Assembly (NCBI GenBank): GCA_963665785.1
Contig: OY762456.1
Coordinates: 2,480,001 to 2,544,000 of the forward strand
Length of the DNA stretch: 64,000 nt
Reading direction: 5' to 3'
From: UBA7455 sp026713185
GTDB lineage: Bacteria; Pseudomonadota; Gammaproteobacteria; Pseudomonadales; Azotimanducaceae
Each line of letters starts with the position of its first letter. Position 1 is the first letter of the stretch. The notes beneath the pieces were generated by a model, which was not told the origin of the DNA, did not search any database, and was given only the letters and a program-made list of their open reading frames with translations. Below, one piece after another: positions 1 through 9,000 of this stretch. The translations under genes and the position numbers were made by a program.

Positions 1-1
1 C

Positions 2-3000
2 CCGAACGCCACCGCGCAGACCACCGATCCTCTTCCGGTCATCTCCGTTTCCTCGCCCGGGGCCGCCGAGGATTCGGGCACGCTCACCTTCAATGTCACG
101 CTCGACCGTGCGAGCGCGACCGCGGTCAGCGTGGATTACGCGGACTCGCGGCGGGGAACCGCGCAGCCGGGCGCCGATTACGAGGCGCTGACCGCGGGCA
201 CGCTGACGTTCGCCGCCAGCGAGACGAGCAAGACCGTGACTGTAACGCTCAAGGACGACGGGTTGATCGAACCCGACGAGACCGTCGGGCTGCGGTTCAG
301 CAGGCCGGAGAACGCCAGTCTGAAGGGCGGCGGCGTCAGCCTGTTCGTGGCGGGCGCGATCACCGATGACGACCGTGGTCATACGATCCTCATCAGGGGT
401 GCGAAAGGATCTGAATCCATCCTCTCGGTGCAGGAAGGCGACAAAGCCGTGTTCCATGTCGAGCAGGAAGACTTCGATCTGGGTCTTTTCGACGAGGATA
501 TCGTCTTCACCTGGAGCACGATCGACGGCACCGCGACCGCCGGATCCGATTACACGGCCGTTGCCAAGCGCCGCGCCACCCTGAAGGCGGGCGCGAGGAG
601 TGTGGCGATCGAGGTCGAGACGCTGGCCGATGCGCCAAGCGATTCGAAGGAAACCTTTCAGGTTCAGATCGACGAGGTGATTTCGCCGGTCGGCAGGACC
701 CGCCTGTTTCGCGTCCCAACCAAAGCCACGGCCACCATACACGACGGCGCCACCCTGTGGATTCTGGACGCCGAAAAACAGACCGAAGGGCAGACGCTGG
801 TGTTTCCCGTCATCGTCGGGGACGAATCGGGCACAGCCGAATTGGTGCGCTGGAGAACCGAGATGCACACGGGCCGCAACAGTGCAAGGGAGGTTACGGA
901 CTACACCGGCGCCGACTGGACCTTCTTGAGCTTCCAACCGGGCGAATCCCGCGCAAACATAAGCGTCGAAACGCTGCAGGATTCCGTCGACGAGCCGGAC
1001 GAGGCCTTCTCGGTGGTCATTAGCGTCGCGGGAAATTCCAGCCTTGAATTGGTCCGCGCGCGCGCGATTGGCGTCATCCGCGATGACGACCCGAGCCCGA
1101 AGGTCGCGATCGCGAACGCTTCGGCGGCCGAGGGTCAAAAGCTGACCTTCAACGTCACGCTGGACAAGGCTTCCGAAAAATCCGTCGAACTCGGCTGGGC
1201 GACGAAGGCGCCGGCCTCGGCGGCGGCGGCCTTCGGCCAGGACTACACCGGCGCGCAGAGCGGCAAACTCTCCATCGCGCCCGGGGTCACCGCCGCCACC
1301 ATCGAGTTCACGGCCACCGACGACGACATCGACGAGCCGGACGAGACCTTCGAGTTACGGCTTTTCGATGTCGCCGCGGGGATGGTCGAAATGGGGGACG
1401 CCACCGGCACGATTCTCGACAACGATCTCCCCACATTTTCGATCTCCGGTGCGCCAACGGCGGTCGAAGGAGACAATGTCAAATTGCGATTCCAACTGAG
1501 CCTTTCCCGCGCACAGGACACGGACGCGAAGGTAACCGTTGACGGTAAGAACATAAGCGCCATTAAGGGCCAGGATTTCAGCCTGGCCAGAACCATACAG
1601 ACCTTTACTCCCGGACAGGTGGCCCGCGAAATCGAAGTCATTGTGTACAACGACGAGATTACGGAAGACACCGAAAGCTTCAAGGTGGTGCTTTCCGATC
1701 CCAGCGGCGCGAGGATCGCGAAAGGCGAGGCCACCGGCACGATCACCGACGATGACCGCCTCCGCGTTTGGATTGCCAACACCGTGCTCGAGGTTGCCGA
1801 AGGGGAAGACATTGAGGTGCTCGTGCGGCGCAGTAGTAACTCGGCAGGACTCCAATCTTTCGTGGTATGCCCGCGGAGCACAGGCACGGGACGGGGCCAC
1901 GCGTCTATCGAAATGCCAAACCGGGATTTGTATGTGGGTGGGATAGGAAACAATCCGGATTGCCTGGGCACCGGCTTTGTAAGTTTTTCATCAAGCTCTT
2001 TGGAGGAGAGCGTCACCGTTAATACCGATGCGGACGATCTGTTTGAGGGAGACGAGACGTTTCGTGTTTCCACCGCTAGTGTTGGTGTCGATGTTCGTCA
2101 CGAGAGCCAGATCTTCACGATTGTCGACGACGACGTCGCGCGGCTGCGTGTGGAGAGCGTCAACTCGCCCTGGGAAGGACAGCAAGCGAGGTTCGAAATC
2201 CATGTCGACGATGTGGATGCGCTGCAGGCGGCAAGCACCCCCATCCATGTCACCACCAGCGACGGCGCCGCGAAGGCGGGCGAAGACTACACGAAAAAAA
2301 CGCGCGCGCCAGTGTCGCTGACGAAGCCTTCCTCAGCCGGGACGCCTGTTGCGACCTTCACCGTGGACACGCTGGACGACGAGGACCGCGAGCCCGATGA
2401 GACGTTCACGGTCACGCTGGGTGGCCTGCCCGGCCACCTCGCCCTGGACAGGCGCCGCGGCGTCGCCACCGCCACCATTCGTGACGACGATAGCGTCCTG
2501 GTGTCCGCCGCCGACGCGGTGGTCGATGAGGGGTCCGCCGCGACGGTCGGGATAAAGTTGACGGGACCGCTGGACAAGTCCGCCACCGTCACCTGGAGCA
2601 CCGCCGCGGGCAGCGCCGCCTCGCCCGCGGATTTCACCGCCGTCACGTCCGGCACGGTCGTCATTCCCGCTGGCGACACAGCCGCCAATGTCCGTGTCAC
2701 AACCGTTCAGGACACCTTGCGGGAGAAGAGCGAAGACTTCAAGGTGATCATCACAAAGGTGGACCACCCCGACGCCGCTATCGGACGGTCGGGCGTGGTC
2801 ACTATTCGCGACGACGACGCGGCGCTCACCGTCACCGGGTATTCGGATGCGAGCGTCGATGAAAACGGCGCGTGGACATCGGGCGTCCCCCCGGACCCTG
2901 GAACCGCGGCCCGGGACATCGTCTGGACCCTCGAGGGCGACGATGCCGCGGATTTCACCATCGATGCCGATACCGGACAACTGACGCTGCCCGCGCAAAA

Positions 3001-6000
3001 CTTCGAGGTGCCCGCGGACAAGGACGGGGACAACGTCTACAAGGTCACCGTTCGCGCCACGGACGATGACGGCGCCACCGGCGCACAGGCGGTTGCGGTG
3101 ACCGTCACGGATGTTGTCCATGGCTATGTCAACTTCACTGGAGATTTTGGAACCGAACCATTGACGGTCGCAGAAGGGGAATCGCTCGACGCGGCGTTCA
3201 AGTATGCGCAAAAGGGAGGAGGTGGTCTCGGCGTAATTGGCAAGCCGGAAGATGTGAATATCCAATGGCAATTGGAATTTCCTTCCGGCGTAGGGCACGC
3301 GGCGAGCGCACAAGACGTGACGCTACCTGGTTCAAAGGGCGCACAGAGTCTCCACATCAATCATTCATATAGTGGCGTTAGCCTGGTGAACATCACCCAG
3401 GATCAGATCTACGAACAGGAGGAAACATTCAACATCACGTTCTCCGTAGACAACGACGATGTGCTCTTCTACAACATCGACAGCAAAAAAGTCACCAACC
3501 GCATCGAGGTGCGCATTACCAACGACGACACTGCTGGCCTGACCCTGTCTGCGGCCGAGCTGACAGTCGCCGAAGCCGACGATGCGTCAACGGCGGATAC
3601 CGAAGAGCACAAGGCATCCTACACCGTCAAGCTGGAAACCAAACCGGCCGACGACGTGACCATCAGTCTCTCCGCCGGCGCCGATGCACCGGTGACACTG
3701 GACACGGCGAGCCTGACATTCACCCCGGACGACTGGGACAAGGCGCAGACCGTCACCGTCACCGCGGTTGACGACAACATCGACAACGCCTCCGATAAAC
3801 GCACGGCGACCGTCACCCACACCGCGGACGCGGGTTACGGCGAGGCCACGGCGGATCTGGCAGTCACCATCACCGACAACGACAGCGCGACGCTGTCGGT
3901 CGACGACGCCGAGGCCGCCGAAGGCGCCAACGCCACCTTCACCGTCACCCTCTCCACCCCTGCCGCCCGCGACGTCACCGTTACCGCCACCACCGCCACC
4001 GAGAGCGACGACACCGCCACCGCCAACACCGACTACACCGCCAAGAGCCAGAAGCTCACCATCGGCGCCGGCGATAACTCTGCCGACTTCGAGGTCGCGA
4101 TCCTCGCCGACACCCTCCACGAGATCGACGAGACCTTCACCGTCACGCTCACCGAACCCTCCGGCGCCACCATCGCCACCGCCACCATCACCGGCAACGC
4201 CGCCACCCTCATCACCCCCGCCGACGCCACCGCCAAAGAAGGCGCCCCCCTGCGCTTCACCCTGACCCGCGCCGGCGACACCACCGCCGTCTCCTCGCTG
4301 ACCTGGACGACCACCGCCGACACCACCGCCGACGCCAAGCAGGCCACGGCTGGCGCCGACTACACCGCGGTCAGCGCCGCGCAGACCGTCACCTTCGCCG
4401 CCGCCGAGACCGAAAAGACCATCACCGTCGCCACCGTCGCCGACAACCTCGTCGAGGGCAGCGAGACCCTGCGCGTCAACCTCGCCGACGTCAGCGGCGC
4501 GACGCTCGCCAACACCTACGCCATCGGCACCATCACCGAGGGCACCACCGGCTACGCGATCGCCAACGCCAGCGCCAGCGAAGGCGACAGCCTGACCTTC
4601 ACCGTGACCCGTTCCGGCGACATCGCCGCCCCCTCCACCGTTAACTGGACCACCGGCGACGACCCCACCAAGGACGCCCAACAGGCCACCGCCGACACCG
4701 ACTACACCGCGGTGGACACCGCACAGACGCTGACCTTCACCGCCAACGCCGCCACCGGCACGATCACCGTCACCTCCATCGAAGACAGCCTTGACGAACC
4801 CGACGAGACCTTCCGCGTCACCCTCGCCAGCCCCAGCTCCGGCGGCACGCTGCTGACCGCCACCGCCACCGGAACCATCAAAGACGAGGACGCGGCCTCA
4901 GCGACAGTGAGCGTCGCCAACGCCGCCGCCGTCACCGAGGGCGACGACCCGGAGACCACCACTGACATGACCTTCCGCGTGACGCTCTCGACCACCAGCG
5001 GCCAGACCGTCACCGTGCCGTTCACCCTCGGCGGTTCCGCCAAGGAGGACGACGACTACACCGCACCGGATTCGCTCACCGTCACCCTGGCACCCGGCGA
5101 CACCAGCGCCGACATCATCGTCCCCATCAAGGGTGACCTCCTCGACGAAGACAACGAGATCGTCACCGTCACCCTCGCACAACCCACCAACGCGGCGCTC
5201 TCCGCCACCGAAGGCGCCACCGAAGCCACCGGAACCATCACCGACAACGACGCCGCGCCCAACGCCATCACCCTGACCGTCGACGCCGACACCGCCGCCG
5301 CCGGACCGCAGACCGCGGTGACCGAAAACGGCGGCGCCAAGACCGTGCGCGTCACCGCCACCATCACCAGCGCAACGCGCTTCGACACCCGCGAGGACCT
5401 CACCGTCACCGTCGGCAAGAGCACCGACACCGCCACCGAGGGCCCCGCCGAAGGCGCCGACTACGCCGCCGTCGCCGACCTGACCCTCACCCTCGCCGCC
5501 GGCGCGAGCAGCGGATTCGTGGACTTCACGCTCACCCCCACCAACGACAACATCGACGAGGACAACGAGTCAATCACCATCGACGGCGCCCTCGCTGGCG
5601 TGACCTTCCAAGCCGCCACCGTCACCATCACCGACAACGACAGCGCGACGCTGTCGGTCGACGACGCCGAGGCCGCCGAAGGCGCCAACGCCACCTTCAC
5701 CGTCACCCTCTCCACCCCTGCCGCCCGCGACGTCACCGTTACCGCCACCACCGCCACCGAGAGCGACGACACCGCCACCGCCAACACCGACTACACCGCC
5801 AAGAGCCAGAAGCTCACCATCGGCGCCGGCGATAACTCTGCCGACTTCGAGGTCGCGATCCTCACCGACAGTCTCAACGAGCTCGCCGAGACCTTCACCG
5901 TCACGCTGAGCGCGCCGACCGGCGCGACGCTGGCCGACGCCACCGCCACCGGCACCATCACCGGCAATGCCGCCACGCTCATCACCGTGGCCGACGCCAC

Positions 6001-9000
6001 CGCCGCGGAAGGCGCCCCCCTGATCTTCACGCTGACCCGCGCCGGCGACACCACCGGCGCTTCGGCGCTGACCTACACCACGGTCGCCGACACCACGGCG
6101 GACGCCAAGCAGGCCACGGCTGGCGCCGACTACACCGCGGTCGGCGCCGCACAGACCCTGAGCTTCGCGGCCGGCGACACCGAAAAGACGCTCCGCGTGG
6201 CCACCGCGGCCGACGCCCTCGTCGAGGGCGCCGAGACCTTGCGCCTCGCGCTCGCCGACGTCAGCGGCGCGACGCTCGCCAACACCTACGCCATCGGCAC
6301 CATCACCGAGGGCACCACGGGCTACGCGATCGCCAACGCCAGCGCCAGCGAAGGCGACAGCCTGACCTTCACGGTGACCCGCTCCGGCGCCGTCGCTGGC
6401 GCCTCCACCGTGACCTGGACGACGGGGGATGACCCGGCCAAGGGCGCCAAGCAGGCCACCGCCGGCGGCGACTACACCGCGGTCAGCGCCGCGCGGACCC
6501 TGAGTTTCGCCGCGGACGACACCAGCAAGACGCTCACCGTCGCCACCACCGAGGACACCCTCGACGAACCCGCCGAGACCTTCGTCGTCACGCTCGCCAG
6601 TCCCAGCGCCGGCGGCGCGCTCCTGACCGCCACCGCCATCGGCACCATCACCGACGACGACGCGGCCACCTCGGTGCTGTCCATCGACACGCCGACAGTC
6701 ACGGAAGGAGACAATGGAACCACGACGCTTGCATTCACCGTTATGCTCTCCCCTGCGAGCGGGCGGGTGGTGACGATGGCCTACGCAGACTCCAGGAGCG
6801 GCACGGCGGCCTCGGGCATTGACTACACCGCCCTGACCGCCGGCACACTGACCTTCAACCCCGGAGACACCAGCAAAACCATTGACGTCACCGTCACCGG
6901 CGACACGGTGGACGAGCCCGACGAGACCGTAGTGCTGCGGCTGTCCTCTGCAACCAATGCCGCATTTTCGAGTGGTCAAACAACGATTGCAGGCACAGGC
7001 TCCATTGAAGACGACGACCCGCCGACCCTGTCCATCGGCGATGCCACCGCCGCCGAAGGCGAGCTCGCCACCTTCAGCCTGCGCCTGTCGAGCGCACACG
7101 ACGCCAACGTGACCGTGACCGCAACCACCGCGGACGGCACGGCGAGGTCGCCGAGCGACTACACCCACACCACGCGCACGCTGACGATTTCCGCCGGTGA
7201 CCTCGGTGCGACCTTCGCGGTGCCGACGGCTTCGGACACACTCGTCGAGGGCGATGAGACATTCACTGTGACATTGAGCGATGCCTCGGTGCCCGTCTCC
7301 GATAACACGGGCGAGGGCAAGATCACCGACGAGAATGCGATCGTGATGCTGACGGTGGATGCGGACACGCGCAAGAACGGCAACCAGACCGAGGTGACCG
7401 AGGGTGACGGGGCCAGCACAACGCGGGTGACCGCGACGTTCGCCGATGGAACGCGCTTCGAGACCGACAAAACGGTGCGGGTCACTGTCGGCGCGGCCGG
7501 CGACAGCGCTGTGCGCGGTGACGACTACACGGCCGTTCGGAGCGTCGATGTCATCATTGCCGCAAGGGCGGCCAGCGGCAGCGCGACCTTCGTTCTCACC
7601 CCGGTCGACAACTACATCTACGAGCCCACCGAGCACCTGTCGCTCACGGCGACCTTTGATGGTGTCATGGTGTCCGACGCTTCAATCGACATCGCCGACA
7701 ACGACGTGCGCGGCGTGAAGATCGCCCCGACCAGCCTGCTCCTCGCCGAGGAGGACAACCCAGACACCGACGTCAGGGAGGACAAGGCCATCTACACCAT
7801 CGTATTGACGAGCCAGCCGACCGGTGATGTCGGCATTTCCTTGATCTGGTATGAGACCGACTATGCCAATGTGGACGTCAGCCCCTACTATCTAACGTTC
7901 ACGCCGTCGAACTGGGACGAGCCGCAAGAGGTCACTGCCATGATCGAAGAAAACCTCAACGTGGACGACAACAATAATCGCCGCACTTTCTCGATCCGCC
8001 ACAGGGTGAAGGGCGCGGGCACCGACTACGAGAGAGTCACCGCCGAATGGGTGCAAGGGACAGTCACCGACGACGACCTGACACCCCAGGTGGCGCTTTC
8101 GGTGGATACGGACCCGAACGTCAAGGGCGCACAGACCAGGCTGGCCGAGGATGGTGGCGCAAAGCAGGTGCGGGTCACGGCGACGTTTACTGGCGGCACC
8201 GTATTCTCCCAGGACAAGACCGTCAATGTCTCGGTCGGCCAGAGAGCCGACAGTGCCGTTGAGGGAGTCGACTACGCCAACGTGGGGGGAGTCAACGTCG
8301 CCATCAATGCTTTGCGGACCAGCGGCAGCACGACCTTCCTCCTCACACCCACCGATGATGCGGTGGACGAAAACGACGAAACCATCAGCGTCATTGGCAG
8401 TCTGTCCGGCGTCACCGTGACGCCCACCGCGATTACCCTCGCCGGCGGCGACACCCCGCCTGAACTTTCCATTGATGCGCCGAAAGTGACGGAAGGGAAC
8501 AACGGTTCGAAGAACTTACGTTTCACCGTCATACTCTCCGCGGCAAGCGGCAGGCAGGTGACGGTGGCCTACGCGGACCTAGGAACCGGTACGGCGCGCT
8601 CGGGCTCGGACTACTCAACGCTAACGCCGCGCAGCTTGAATTTCGCGCCGGGCCAGACCAGCAAGACTATCGATGTCAGCGTCAACGGCGACTACACCGA
8701 CGAACTCGACGAGACTATTGTGCTACGCCTGTCCTCGCCCGTCAACGCTACCTTCGCCGGCGGCGCGACCCTCGACGCCACCGGAACCATCGAGGACAAC
8801 GACGGTGTGCCAGAGCTTTCGGTAGACACACCGAGCGTCATGGAAGGGGACAACGGAACCACGACGCTTGCATTCACCGTGCGGCGATCCAAGGCGAGGG
8901 CAGGGGCGGCCACGGTGACCTACGAGGATTTCGGCGTCGGCACCGCGACCTCGAGCTCGGATTACGCGCCGCTCGCCAAAGGCAGTTTGACCCTCGCCGA

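Noticed and set aside
5570..7636. Long minus-strand frame (688 codons) opposite the giant gene
   Set aside because: It is Gly/Arg/Val-rich with no domain, exists because the repeat gene is G+C-rich with few stops on the other strand, and recurs wherever the modules repeat.
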